Part shown: positions 23,501-35,500 of the stretch, one piece after another
Layout of the letters: the number at the start of each line of letters is the position of its first letter
Position numbering within the stretch: the stretch's first letter is position 1
Notes under the pieces: generated by a model
Told to the model about the DNA's origin: nothing
The model's input: the letters and a program-made list of their open reading frames with translations, nothing else
The model's database searches: none
Made by a program: the position numbers and the translations under genes
Source: Karalla daura
Taxonomy: Eukaryota; Chordata; Actinopteri; Chaetodontiformes; Leiognathidae
Assembly (NCBI GenBank): GCA_029224185.1
Contig: CM055199.1
Coordinates: forward strand, 16,352,267-16,416,266
Length of the DNA: 64,000 bases
Direction of reading: 5' to 3'

Positions 23501-26500
23501 ATCTGCTGCTGCTGCTGCTGCATCTGCTGCTGCTGCTGCTGCATCTGCTCGTGCTGGAGCTGCATCTGCTGCTGCTGCTGCTGGATCTGATGCTGCTGGA
23601 ACTGTTGCGGGATCACCTGTTGTTGCTGCTGCTGCTGCTGCTGAGCCTGTTGGATCTGCTGCTGGTGCTGCTGCACCTGATGTTGCTGTTGCTGCTGCTG
23701 ATGCAGAACCTGCTGGTGGTGTTGTAGCTGCTGCTGCAACTGTTGGTGCTGCTGCTGCAGCTGCTGGTGCTGCTGCTGCAGTTGTTGCTGTTGCTGCTGC
23801 TGCAGCTGTTGTTGCTGCTGCTGCTGCTGCTGGAGCTGCTGCTGCTGCTGCGACTGAGATTGATGATGGTGCTGCTGCTGCTGCTGCTGCTGTTGGTGGT
23901 GATGCATCTTCTGCTGCTGCTGCTGCGCCTGCATTTGCTGCCCCTGCTTGGACGGCACCTGGCGAGGCTGCTGCGAGTGGGACCGCTGCGGGTGGGGCTG
24001 CGGTGGCAGGTGGTGAGGCGGAGGCGGAGGAGGCAGAGTGCCGGGGAGAAGAGGACCCATCTCCAGCCCGTTGAAGATCACCTGGCCCGGGCTGGAGTAC
24101 CGAGTCGGGACCGGGTACGGCGTTGCGACCGCGTCCTGGCCGTGATCGCTGACGGGGACGGAGGCCGCGGCTGCTGCGGCCGCGGCTGCCGCAGTGGCCG
24201 TCGGGTTGGTCAAAACGTCAAGCTGAATATTCTGATTGGCCAGCAGAGACTGAACCAGGCCGATACTCTGAGTGGGAGACATGGCCTGGGCTGGACTGTG
24301 GATGGGAGCGATGGGAATGTTGACCGTGCAGGGAGGATTGTCTCCCGCCACTCCCGATGGCCCCATCACTTTGAAAAACACGCAAAGAAATAAAACAAGT
24401 CAGTACATTAGATTTAAGTGTTGCATTCATTACTGAATGTATCTATTAATACCTGGTAGGTCGTCCTCATCCTCACTAAATACGTTGGGGTTGAACACAG
24501 GCAGGCTCATAAAGTCATGAGAAATCTTTCGCACTTCTGGAAGGTAGATTGTCATCTGTCTCGGCTGCAGGTGAAGCAAACTTGTCTTGTATATGACTGA
24601 AACAAGATGAAGGCAGATGAATGTTAAAGTCATCACAGCGGTCAAGATGACAGCCATGTCTGGCTTTGGAGATGTTTACCTGCACCGAGATTGGCAGGGA
24701 GAAACGAAGCGAGTCCAACGATTTTGAATTTTGTTCCCCAGATGTTGGACGTGACTTGAGCGAGATAGTTGTGCTGTGAAGCAGAAGATGTAGAGACAGA
24801 AATGGGCCGGGAAATGAGTCAGGAGGGGCCGGCAGACATGATAGGGAATTTAAAAAAAAGTGATACTAACATAGCAAAAGCATCGACCAGTGTTACTAAG
24901 AGAATAATTTTCAACATTTTCAACACTCACTCATTTATTCTGTTTCCTGAACATATAAGAGACATTATTAATGAAGTAGTAAATAATCCAGATTGAGACC
25001 TCTGTGATCCCGTCCATTGAAAACTCTCGACGTGTCAGGCTCGGAGATCGAACCGGAGGCTTTTTAGTCGGCAACCGTGGCGACCGTTGGCCTTCCTGGT
25101 TGGCACGTGAAAGTTTGGGAGATTTCCTTGATTCCAAGTTCATCCTTTAAACAAAATCAAAGATGTGAATTCTACAAAAGCCTGACTGACCAAGGTTCAG
25201 GTCTGTGTGGTGAGTAAGGCAAAAAAAAAGAGGTCGTTTATGTAATTTCGGACATGTAGTGTTTGGGTGACCTGTTTCCCCGGGATAACTTTGGTGACTT
25301 CTTCCCAACCCACTCGTCGCTCAACTCAATGTCACTGGAGTCCGAGCAGTTGCAGCTGTCCGTGTATGAGATCATGGGATTCACACACACTTCCTCTGGA
25401 AAAGAGATAAATCTAGCTTTGAGAAACACATGCACCACAGACCTAGAACGTTATTTAAAAAAAAAAAGCGAGTGCGGTCAGTGTTTTGCTGGGTGAGGGT
25501 GGATGCACCCACGTGCAGCCAGGTCACGGCACAGGCTGTTCCTGAATGGAGCCTCAGACCATGTTACATCAGAGAGGAGCAGTCATCACTGCAGACTGAA
25601 TAATCTGCTCTTACTCAAGGTGAACGACGGATGCAGCACGCAAGTTTGAACTCATTTGCTTTTTCATTTTTCAAACAAGTTAAAAGCAACGAATCAGTAC
25701 GCACAGCTTAAGGAACATGATATCTGACCCTCAAGCTCGTTTGCTACCATTAAGGCTTTCGAAGTCTGCTGGCTTTTTTTTTGCTCCAACACTATTTTTC
25801 AGCTGGGAAAATATTCATATGCTTTTTGGGAAATGTGCTTAGTCACTTCTTTGCTCAGATTCAGATGATATTGCTGTAATTTCTACCTATCAAATCCACA
25901 CAGGGTCCAAGAGGAGTAATTATAAATCATAATTAATAGAGCTTGTGCATAGAGGTTGTACGAAGAGCATTACACTGCAGGTCATTTAATAATATAACAG
26001 CTCTAGTAAAATGTGCAAAATGTGTTTTATAGCCTCAAATCCTTCCTTAGAATTGAGTATTTGCCAGCCATTTTAAGATCTCTACAGTACAATGATAGTG
26101 CAGTACATATATATATAAATATGTATATCTTCAAACTCCCAGGCCTCAAGTAGAGAACCCAAGCTTGGGAATGACACAGATACCACTTCAAGAGGGTAAG
26201 AAGGAGATTTTTTTATATATATATTCTATATATACATTTATATATACTATAAGACCCCATCAGTGCTGAGCCCACCTGCTTTGCTGTCGGTCTTTGGATC
26301 CATGATGACAAACTCAGGCCGCAGTTTGCTGATGCGCCGTCCTTTGAGAATGGGCACCAGTCCTCCTAGATATTCCAGGTAGAGGGTGTAGCAGGGCCCG
26401 CCGGCCTCGGGGCTGTCCTCCGCCCGCTTCATGGTGCAGTGGAGCCTCTCGTTGCCAGCTGTGGGATAGCTGACGAAGTCACGGATGTTGTTGGGGTCAG

Positions 26501-29500
26501 GGATTGGGGGCTAGAACAAAGAGAGGAAAAGGGCTGTAGAATCGCTGGATGCTCGAGTGAAAACACGTCTCTCTCAGCAGTTTTGAACGGTCTCGATCGA
26601 GCTGTAAGCCGCTGTAAGCCTGCTCACACCTTGATGGTGGGTATGAAGGCGGTGGTGACGTAGGAGCAGAGCAGCGAGGGCATGTTCAGCTTGCCCACGT
26701 CTTTCTCCTCTCGCAGTGCGCTGGCGATGCCCTGCTGGCATAACAGCTGCAGGCTGGCCACCCTGTGCTCCACACGCACGACGTAGAGCGCCGGGCCACA
26801 GGCCAGGAACAGGCGAGAGTCTCTGTGACCCCAGCAGATAGTGGTGATGGGTCTCTGCAGGCACAGCAACCCACAAAAGAAGCCAGAATTATGACGCTTT
26901 TCGCTCTCTTACAAACCAGACAGTGAAAGTCTCTTGGACAGTGCCTGTGTTTCTAATTGTACCCGCAACCTCACTTCACCTATTGCACTTTGCAACACCA
27001 AACTGTGTGCACCAGTTTAGTATGCTGCTCACTGTTCATACTGTTTTATTTTCATGAACTGTGGCGCTGACCCCTTGGCGAGGTCGCCCTTGTAAATGGG
27101 ATCTCCTCTGGGTCTTATCTGGTTCACTAAAGGGTGAATAAATACAGAAATAACAGATAAATGAATGAATCTCTGCCTCAGATTTGAATAGAGTTAGAGG
27201 CTGTTTTAGAGAGGCTGACATTTGAAGGACGCTTCTACCAGCGTTACTCACTTCTGTGCCACAAGTGTTATTTTAAGAAGATATGAGTCAAATGGCACTA
27301 AGGCTGAGAAGTGAAGAGTAGCAATGCATCTGTTGCCATTTTTTAGGGGTGGTAATTTTATAATCAAATCTAAATGATCGCTCAGTTGTTGCCCTCAAGC
27401 TTTGGAAACAAATTACCTGTTAGACTATCCTCATAATGGAAATCACTTCTCGAAAGTCTTTATCTGAACAGTCTACTGTTATTGTTGTTGATTGTTCAGC
27501 ACTGCAGTCTTGCAATCTTATCTGATGATCCAAAGCTACAGAGATTAAAAGTAATCTTTAGATTTTTATCTTATTCTTTATTCGGTTTCTCCAACAAAAC
27601 CTATTGTATCCCTGCCTGCATTGGACCAACCTGTGCCGGTGTTTCCAGAGTGTATATGTGCTCTCCTTGGACGTTATAAAACTTAACAAGAGCGTTTCTC
27701 ATGATGGAGGCGCACGCAGACTCTGCCGGAAGCCCGTGTCTCTCCATGCCAGCCACAGCCAGGAGGTCTCCCTGCGAGCACCACTGCGCCTCAACATCTG
27801 GGGAGAAGCGAGGGTTAAAAAACTCAAATAATGCAGTACTACTTTTTACTTCTACTCCTTTGCATTTTCACACAATTATATGTACTTTCTACTCCTTCCA
27901 TTTATAAATGTATGGAGCGCAAGTAGAAGTTAAGTAGATGCATGTGTTTGTGTGTCCTTGTCTCTAACTTGTTTTTTGTTTTTTGATGAATCATTTATCA
28001 ATAAAGGCTATTGATAACATGCTTCTGAGGTATGGAGCTTTACACCACTACAATACTTATAGTCATCATATCTTTCACTCCATGAAGCACATGTTAAAGG
28101 TCAGTAGTACATACATATGTAGTTATATATATATAAATATATAGTGCACTATAGGCTATGCTTTTGTCCTTAATGGCATTTTTGTCCTTTCATTACTTTT
28201 CCTTTTGTACTTCAAGTAGTTAGGGGTACACCGGTACTAGTGCACTTCAACTTCAACTACTTCAACCTTTACAAATGTATTTCTAAACCCTAGTATCTCT
28301 ACTTCTTCTTGAATAATAAATGTAGACACTTCTGACACCACTGGATTTACCTTTCAGCCCTGAGCGGATCACGGCAGGAGAGAGATCATCGTAGTTGTTC
28401 ATCAAACTGATGTCTCCTGATAGGAAGGTGACCGTCAACAGGGGTTTGACTCTACGCACTTTGAAGGGGACAAAGAGGAACAAGTACGTTAGATTTCCAC
28501 TGGAAAAAATGCTGTTTAATCCGAGCCGAGGAGGGACAAGTGGGCACCTAAAGGCAGGATGTTGTCGTCCGAGTCTGTGTCGCTCTCCGTGCTGTCCTCC
28601 ACCAGGAAGTCGGGGCAGTTCCAGGACATGCTCACGATCCCGTCCGACTCGTGTAAGAGGACGTGGGCGAGCATTCGGCCGTGACAGTCCATCACTATCA
28701 CCTGGCCGTCCGCTGTCCCGAACAAGACCTGAAGGAGTGTCGCACATTAATGTTTAATCGATGAAATGAAAAAGCTCCAGAACGACAACTACAAAAAAAA
28801 ATCAACCCTTTAAATAAGTTATTTTATGTTGTATTTAGAAATTCTGGAAACATTTTTAGCAAGATACAGCTGACCTACTTTGATTAAAAAGTGCAATGAA
28901 GCTTTATTGTGGCATTTCCATTTCAAATGTAGCAGATTTTGATCTTTTTTTTTTAATGATTGGACATGCATGTGGATTTTAACTGTATTATTAATGCCTG
29001 GAGCTGTTTTAGCATCCATGCTAGTATTCACCTAGCCATGCCTACCAATTTTCAAAATAAAGCTGTCAAAATTACTCTAGTTATCTATGTAGATGAAGTT
29101 TCATTTTTCAAAATAAAATTACACTGTCATTGAATTGTTGTACACTATCTACCTATCTGAAATCAGCCATTCCTCAAATTGGAAACAGAGTCTTTATATA
29201 GTACACTACAGCACTATATATAATAGTCTATATTAGTCTTTAAATCTATACTATCTCTATCTTTATCTAAAAACAACATTACATAGTATTATCTATGTTC
29301 AACAACATTGATTGCATTGATTTACAGCCATGGAAACACAAAGATTGTGGTTCTACGTACATGGTGTTCCAAATCTGATGGAGGACCAAATCACCAAGTA
29401 TAATGACGTAAAGAGAGGTGAAATAATGTCATGCAGTTAGTGTGTACCTGTTGATCATCGGGGGTCCAGATGCCACAGGTGATTTGACTCTCCAGGTTGA

Positions 29501-30703
29501 TCTCTGAGGACCAGTGTCTCTGTCCACTGACCGAGCCCACCAGCACGAAGCCGTCCCGGTAGGCGATGAGCGCCTGGGTGCCATCGTGTGACCAGGTGAA
29601 GTCACTCACCTAGAGGAAAGGAACATTCAGCATATTTGTCTATAGAAACATATATGACGTATCTATGTCTGACGTATGATGCTGAGTTATGTGTCTGCAG
29701 TACCTGGGCTCCCCGGTCGTTCACTAACTCCACAGACCATCGTCCTTCGTACTGGATCCACACAAAGATGCCTCCTTCCATATCACAGGTCGCCAGTTTC
29801 TGAAAGGGCTCATTCCAGCGCACTAAGACAACCTGCAAGTAACCCCCCCCACCACACACACACACACACAAAATAGCATTACAACACTTTCCAAACACAG
29901 GTGGCTTTCCAAACACAGGGGCATTCATGATTAATACATAGCGAGAGCACAAAGTGCCGCAAAGCACTTTTGGGCTGAGTGTGGCTCTTAAATCCACTGC
30001 AGTTGGTAGAGAGAAGCTACATAATGGCAGACAACAACACATTGTTATAGGAATCTGTAAATCTGATGTACGTGAGGATCTAAAAAAGTTAGACATAAAA
30101 CAATGCGGTTTGCTTATGAAATCAATTAATTCAGTAAACATCACTTAGTGCATATGTTGCATCTTTTCTATGCTATTTAAAATTGCATCCATGTGCATAT
30201 CAGTCTGTGTCTTTCTCTCTATTTATCTCTTCTAATCCTTGGCTGCGTTTCTATTTTACCTCGTGCTGAGCACAACAATTAATTTTCCCCCCGTGGAGTT
30301 AATTAAAACAGTAAACATTGATCTCTGGATCAGAGAACGATTCAGAAACGGTGAGTTAGCTACAGCGTGTGAAATGTCTCTTTGTTTTGTCTGAACTGCG
30401 TTTCGATACAAACACATTCAGGGGACATGACGTCCCTCGTCGTGTCCGCACCTCACTGTTGTGTCCTCGCAGGTTGAAGTTGATTCTCTGAGGTGTGGTT
30501 CTGTCCCTCCTGCAGTGACTCGACGTGAACGTCACGCCAACGACTCCTCTCCCGTTCCCTGTGGCGAGCCAGCCCTCCTCGTAGTACCGTCTCCGGCACA
30601 CCGGCTTGTCTTTTTCGCTCTTGGGGACCCGGCCTTTCCACGAAAGGCAGAGGATGTTGGAGTCGCTGCAGAGGATGGGACCATGTTCCACGGCAGCCAA
30701 CAT
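20534..30703 (-). CDS. tulp4: TULP4, tubby-like protein with WD40 repeats and SOCS box
   Basis: TULP4 is thought to be a substrate adaptor of Elongin/Cullin ubiquitin ligases through its SOCS box. Coding exons in transcription order: 30703-30452, 29832-29704, 29609-29448, 28728-28548, 28458-28351, 27797-27631, 26854-26630, 26510-26276, 25395-25254, 25144-25000, 24773-24680, 24596-24453, 24368-20947 and 20650-20534 (TGA). Phases agree throughout; 1840 codons plus stop versus 1543 residues in human. WD40 repeats occupy ~1-330, the SOCS-box region ~365-410 (LQLLCQQGIASALREEKD). The tubby fold is split: first half ~565-650 (ITEHNYLAQVTSNIWGTKFK), last half in the final ~85 residues (LWNEATQVYQLDFGGRVTQ ... 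AVQAFAVALANVTQRLK). The extra length is mainly a Q-rich tract in the 3.4-kb exon. An in-frame TGA lies upstream of the start in the candidate 5' exon, supporting ATG 30703. The donors after 25254 and 25000 are weak GTC types. Confidence 0.96.
20947..24368 (-). other. tulp4: tulp4 giant exon 13 (3422 bases)
   Basis: One uninterrupted exon of 1141 codons starts at CAAAG|TGATGGGG and ends at CGACAG|GTAATA. It encodes the insertion between the two tubby halves. In order it holds a short Ala run, the Q/H-rich tract, repeated PPPPYP-type motifs (NPPPPYPG, DPPPYPD, RPPPYQW), a poly-Pro stretch near 21570-21640, acidic and basic segments (RKRLDSRAEEAN, DSSESEPELFISGDELMNQ) shared with human, and finally the first part of the C-terminal tubby strands. 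Confidence 0.95.
23370..23970 (-). repeat. tulp4: Coding CAG-rich repeat (poly-Q/H tract of TULP4)
   Basis: About 600 bases on the minus strand made mostly of CAG with scattered CAA, CAC, ATG and CTG codons. It encodes roughly residues 795-990, a Gln-rich segment with His, Met and Leu at intervals (units such as QQQHQQMQRQHQQMQQQ). The longest pure CAG runs are about seven units. The frame is open in the gene and the flanking coding sequence is conserved, so the tract is translated. I recall no comparable tract in human TULP4. Confidence 0.93.
26100..26245. repeat. TA-rich simple repeat in tulp4 intron
   Basis: Stretches of ATATAT at 26107-26127 and 26213-26250 within the intron upstream of exon 9 of tulp4 and directly beside the exon 8 donor at 26276. 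No coding potential. Confidence 0.8.
27825..28345. mobile_element. Possible MITE-like element in tulp4 intron 5
   Basis: The segment contains pyrimidine-rich words of the type TACTTTTTACTTCTACTCC, TACTTCAAGTAG and ends in TTCTGACACCACTGG. This resembles a very common fish non-autonomous element made of ACTTTTACTT-like words and ending near CACCACTG. I could not define terminal inverted repeats or a target-site duplication. Confidence 0.35.
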
Positions 30704-30721
30704 CCCTACTGAGTGACCAGG

Positions 30722-33700
30722 CTGGAAGGGAGAGGAGGAGGAGGAGGAGAAGGAGGAAGAGGAGGACAGAACTTTTTAGAGATTCTACTAAAACCCATTT
30801 CCAATTTAAAGCTACATTTACTTAAAAGGGGACCAAGAATTGTTGAATGGAGAATGTATCTTTGCTCTCCAGTGTCACCATAGAAGCTGGAAGGACATTA
30901 GTTTAATCAGAAAAGCCTCAGATGCTATTTCAGAAGCCCTTTTCATTTCATTGATTGGCACTCACATAAACCGTAATGTGACTTTACGTCCCTTGCGAAA
31001 CAAAAGAGCTTAGCAACTATTTCCGGGAGTAAGTGGAAACCATGGAAACGTGTTCACATCCAGACCTTAATGTTTCACCAGGAACTGCTGCGTCACAGTT
31101 TTAAACCTTCATTGACTTTCAACCTTATGAAGGTACATGGGTATATGCTAATTAATTTGGAGGTTGTGATATGCATCGCATTTTGTCTCTTTATGGCAGT
31201 TTTTTAGCTGCCCATTCAATATATGATATCCATACATGGGTGATGTTTTACAGCCAGGAATAGACACACAAGGGAACGATGGTCTTTCACTCTATATCTG
31301 TGTTAAAACTGGTTTCTATCCAAGTTCAGGTTGTGCCTGGACACACAATGTGGGAATAGGAGGAAGGAAGCAGGGTTGCGGTTGCTCAGGTGCAGAAAGG
31401 GCGTTCTTTTATTAGTGAAAACAACTAAAAAAAGCCCAGACTCAGACCTAATTCTCAGGGTGGGGTGGTATTACTCTAGCTCGAGTATCAAGGCTCAAAA
31501 TCGGTCTCAGCTTTTAAATCTTCACTCTATTTCTGCTCTCTATTTCTACATGTGTCCAAGAGGTTGGATTCAACAGTGGGATTCTGTTGCGTAAAGGTGT
31601 AAAACTTAACAAAAACCACCACTTGAAAAGAAGACTCATTATCATTAATGGCGTGCGATACAGACGCAAATCTGAGCCGGTCAAATTAAGCTGAAAGCAG
31701 TCTGAGACATTCCCTCAAACTGAGTGTCCTTTGAGTGAACAGTGATTCACTAAATGTGCCCTTAAAGCAGTAAAATCACCATGGCTGCTGCTCAAAGTGT
31801 TCTAGCCACTGTTCTATTATTCACTCTTTATGGAGCGGCTCCAGATGACGTCATCACTACAGTCTGTCTCTTAGTTGTGCAGATCATAGACTGCATAAAA
31901 TATATACGTAGGCCCTGGTAGGCAATCGCAAACCAGAACATTCAGAGACCTCAGGAATTAACTCCAGCAGTGCTCAGGGTGAGAATAATTACTTCTGTTC
32001 TTAGTCAAATCAAAAAGAGAAAAAAAAGCAAAATTTCAGACAGAAAATAACACTCAAAGTCAAGGTAGACATTCAGAATTATTACGATCGTGTCCTGCAT
32101 TATGAATTGGTCTTAATTTGTCACTGTAAAGCATATAAATCATGAATTCATTATTCTGTGTGAGCATACTCCACACTGACGGGGAAATTTCACTTAATAA
32201 CTTAATCATTTCTTCTCATTATTAATAATTAATCACGCTATTGTACATAAATTATCTTAATAACCTTATCCCCCGGAGTAAAGCAGCAATAAATGCTTTA
32301 TAATGACTCATAAAGAGTCAGAATGCTATTAATATGTATGTGGGTAAGCGACTAGTAAATGGTGGATTTTTAGATCTTAATATAGAATATGACCAAGGGG
32401 GCCTCAATACACACACACACACACACATACGCATCAAAGCCTTTCACATATTGCGTTATTTTATTTCCTTTTCAGTCAATTTATGGTTCTTAAAACAGTT
32501 TTAGCGTTGCACATCTCTATCTACCATCTTCGTCTGTATCTCTCTCTTCTATCTTAGTCACTGCAGATGCATTATCTTTGCATAGTGACACACTCTGCCT
32601 GTTTCAGGAGCCCAGTTCGGTAAAATAGACTTCATTCTACGAAAGACATGCATTATCATGGCTTGCTTGGCATCTTTGGGAATTCTGTGGTCTCCTCCTC
32701 AATTTAAAATCAAAGTCTGTAACTCTGGGTCATGCCTGGCTGCACAGAGTGAGTTTACACCGACTGGCTCAGAGTGTGAAATATTATATCACAAAATGGC
32801 TGAGGAGACCTGAACAATTACTGCAAGATGAACAGCTCGACCCTACCTCATAGTTCCTGGGCATGTTGAGTCAAAATTCCTCCATTGAAGGTGTCCATAT
32901 TTCCATTCAGATGGTGCACTGGAGGTCGAACTGCTGCTCCTTTCTGGGCGTTCACAGTAGGATCTGAGGGCAGGTGAAATGCATCATACAAGCCAGATGT
33001 GATCTAGCTGCAACAGCCACTGGAATCAGAGTTGAGGTGGGATGACAGTGGCCCGACCCATGTCTTCCTAGAGAGTTGTGTAACCCTGTTGCAATGGAGA
33101 AGAAGGAGAAGAATGAGAAGAGGGATGAAAAGCACCTAATTCAACAAGTAATCTGAGCTGAGGAGGAGAGGAAAGAGAGAGAGAGAGTGAGAGAGAGACA
33201 GAGAGAGGAATGCTTAAAATAGCTGCGTTGTCATTCAGTGCATCAACCTTGAAATTCACAGTTTTGCTCAGTCTCTATGCAACAGCATCACTGCATTGGA
33301 GAGAGCAGAGCCCTCGGCAGTCTCCATGGGTACTGACACTGTCCGTTCTCCCTATTTTACGTCAAAGCCCAGAGAGGAGGAGAGCAGAGCAGACTAGAAC
33401 AGACAGGCAGCGAGGGAGGGAGGGAGGGATGGATGGATGGATGTGAACTCCTATATGTGCTCATTTCAACACACACACAACTGTCATGCTCACATTGCAC
33501 AATGAACATTTATGTAACAAAATCCTCAATCTTGCTTTGCAGGATTGAGATGAGTAGCATCAGATCAAAGTGTGAGGCACATCCTCTCCTCTGTGAAGGT
33601 CTCTTTACACACCACAGCATCCCCATCCATCCCTCCTCATTCACATGCTGCATAATTATCGACTGCATTGAGACGCCAGCGTGGAGAAAGCTGCAGGAGG

Positions 33701-33795
33701 GAGGTGGTGAAGTGAAGAAATGGTTTCACTAAAATAAAAAGGATTTATGGAGAGAGAGAGAGGGAGCATGAGAGAGGGTTTGCAGCTGGACCTAC
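30722..33795. other. tulp4 5' intron (between candidate leader exon and exon 1)
   Basis: About 3 kb without a supported coding exon on either strand. It holds a (GGA)n-type purine tract at 30725-30765 in front of exon 1, a perfect CRE palindrome TGACGTCA at 31846-31853, a short CA tract at 32409-32428, and a GA-rich tract at 33165-33210. Confidence 0.55.
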
Positions 33796-34260
33796 CTGAC
33801 AGGATGCCGATCTGGAGGCAAGATGCGGTCGTGTCGCCAGGCGCTTTTCCGCTGGTGCACTTCGGGGTTGTGCCTTTCATAAACGGGTTGCCATGAGGCA
33901 GGTAGCGCGGAAAATGCACCCCGAACATCGAGTCCTGCTAAGAGGAACTCACCGCTATCGGCAAACAGCCTTGGGGAGCATCCGTATGTGAAAATAGCCA
34001 AGGTCCAAACAGAAATCAACACATTTTTAAGGCGACTTTGGTCGGTGTGCTCTTGTAAGGCTTCAGTCTGCACCTCAAATGGGGGTTTCGTGCGCACTGG
34101 CAACCTCACAGGGCGCACCGCAGCTTTGCATTGCAAGTTTAAGTGACACAAGACCTTGATGGGGTGAATATACAGACTGCCCCATTTCCCATCCACACTA
34201 TCAAGGTCTATATACAAGACTTCTCTCCTCCATTCCTCTCATCTGTAGCTTACGATGTAT
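33796..34260 (-). other. tulp4: Candidate 5' non-coding exon of tulp4
   Basis: A stretch with higher GC than its surroundings ends in a strong donor (CTGTCAG|GTAGGT, exon end at 33796) on the minus strand. The next acceptor downstream is TTCCAG before 30721, 18 bases ahead of the tulp4 ATG, so a splice between the two is plausible. The tulp4 frame is closed by TGA inside this exon, so it would be untranslated. An ATG at 33928 opens a different frame that would overlap the main start. The 5' limit is not known, and the exon could belong to another transcript. Confidence 0.4.
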
Positions 34261-34345
34261 TAGATTCACTCCGTTGACGTGACTCAACTGCTTCCAGTTC
34301 ATTTGCACAAAGCCACAAGCACTGGATTAAAATCACCAATGAGTC

Positions 34346-34351
34346 TTTATT
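34346..34351 (-). terminator. myct1: Poly(A) signal for myct1
   Basis: TTTATT on the plus strand gives AATAAA on the minus strand, about 1.1 kb after the myct1 stop and just downstream of the tandem 3'-end copies. If used, the whole repeat array lies inside the myct1 3' UTR. Confidence 0.45.
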
Positions 34352-34679
34352 GTGGTATTAGATAATATGAGTATGTCTCACACAGTGTTTCCCAGAGATT
34401 CATGCAATTAGAGGGTCATCCGACCAACATCAGCGTCCCAAAACTGATTAATGAGATGGATTGTTCCTGGGTCAGGATTTGCTCTAAAGTGGTAACAAAC
34501 AATTGTATTACAGTACAGCTGAGATAAACAGTTGATTAGTACGGAGCTCATTGAACAGAAATAGCAAAAATTTTCAGTTTTCCTTTTCCATTTTATAATA
34601 AAAGAGGGTAGAAAGAAGGAGCCGATAAACAAGATATTTTACACCAGAACTTCGACCTCAAGGTGAATATCTCTAAGTG

Positions 34680-35500
34680 TGACCTCCTTCAGCAGTTCTT
34701 GTTCTATTTACGTTCTTGTTCTCTGACCGTTTCAAGTAAGTGTGGATGATATTGTCAAATGCAGGAAGGGGGGCATTAGTTTATCATTTTGCAAATGCAA
34801 TTGGGTATTTAGGTGAAATAAGGCACTTTGCTCCAGATCTTGAGACAGTCAGTACTGTAAACCTGAAAGGTGTCAAAGAATGTGTCCGAGTCCATCATAA
34901 GGGGCCTCACGCAGGCAGGAAGAATTGTGTAACCTCCTTCAGCAGCTCTTGGGGTATTTCTGGACAGTATCAGAAAGTGACCGTCTCCTCAAAGACATAT
35001 GCAGTAGAGGGCATTACTTTATCATTATAGATGCAAAGCACATTCGAGTTTTGGACAAAAGAAGACATTTGACACCAGGTCTTGTTACATTTTACAGACT
35101 TAAAGGTGTCAGAATTTCCCTCAATGTGCATAGCCCAGTACAAGGAGCCTAACACAGGCAGGAAGTCTTGTGTAACCTATTTTGTGTATTTCTGGACAGT
35201 TTCTAGCTTCTTCAAAGCCATGGATGACACTGCCATCCAGTACTGTATGTAGGAGGGAGCAATCTTATATCACTATAAATGTGAGTGTGTTTCAGACAGA
35301 AGAAAACATTTTACACCAGATCTTTGTGACCTTCAGTAGACGTGAACAGTCTGAGAACACATCCCTCCAGACCTCCAGAAAAGAGCCTGACAGGAGGCAG
35401 GAAGTCTTGTGTAATCTCCTTTCCCACCTCTTGCTGTGTTTCTGGTATGGTTTCAAGTGCAGGTCTCCTCAAAGGCATGGATGACACTGTCGTACGCTGG
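34680..35500 (-). repeat. Tandem decayed copies of the myct1 3' end (period about 240 bases)
   Basis: Four units in a row: about 34680-34928, 34929-35169, 35170-35408, and the functional end of myct1 from 35409 onward. Shared plus-strand landmarks are GGAAGTCTTGTGTAA-type words near 34920, 35160 and 35400, TTTCTGGACAG words, and the coding-end word CATGGATGACACTG at 35475 (gene), 35219 (copy) and its diverged forms near 34986 and 34742. Read on the minus strand the copies still spell pieces of the myct1 C-terminus: SVIHGFEE, AYVFEET and PAFDNIIHTY against PAYDSVIHAFEE in the gene. Confidence 0.8.

Noticed and set aside
23254..24393. Long leucine-rich open frames on the plus strand
   Set aside because: They are the complement of the CAG-rich tulp4 exon (CTG read as Leu). 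The minus strand carries the conserved protein and correct splice phases.
28283..28747. Overlapping frames on both strands around tulp4 exons 4 and 5
   Set aside because: Shadow frames of the real exons 28728-28548 and 28458-28351.
33796..34217. 141-codon open frame on the minus strand
   Set aside because: It has no ATG (would begin at TTG) and no recognisable protein. The region is better explained as a non-coding leader exon.
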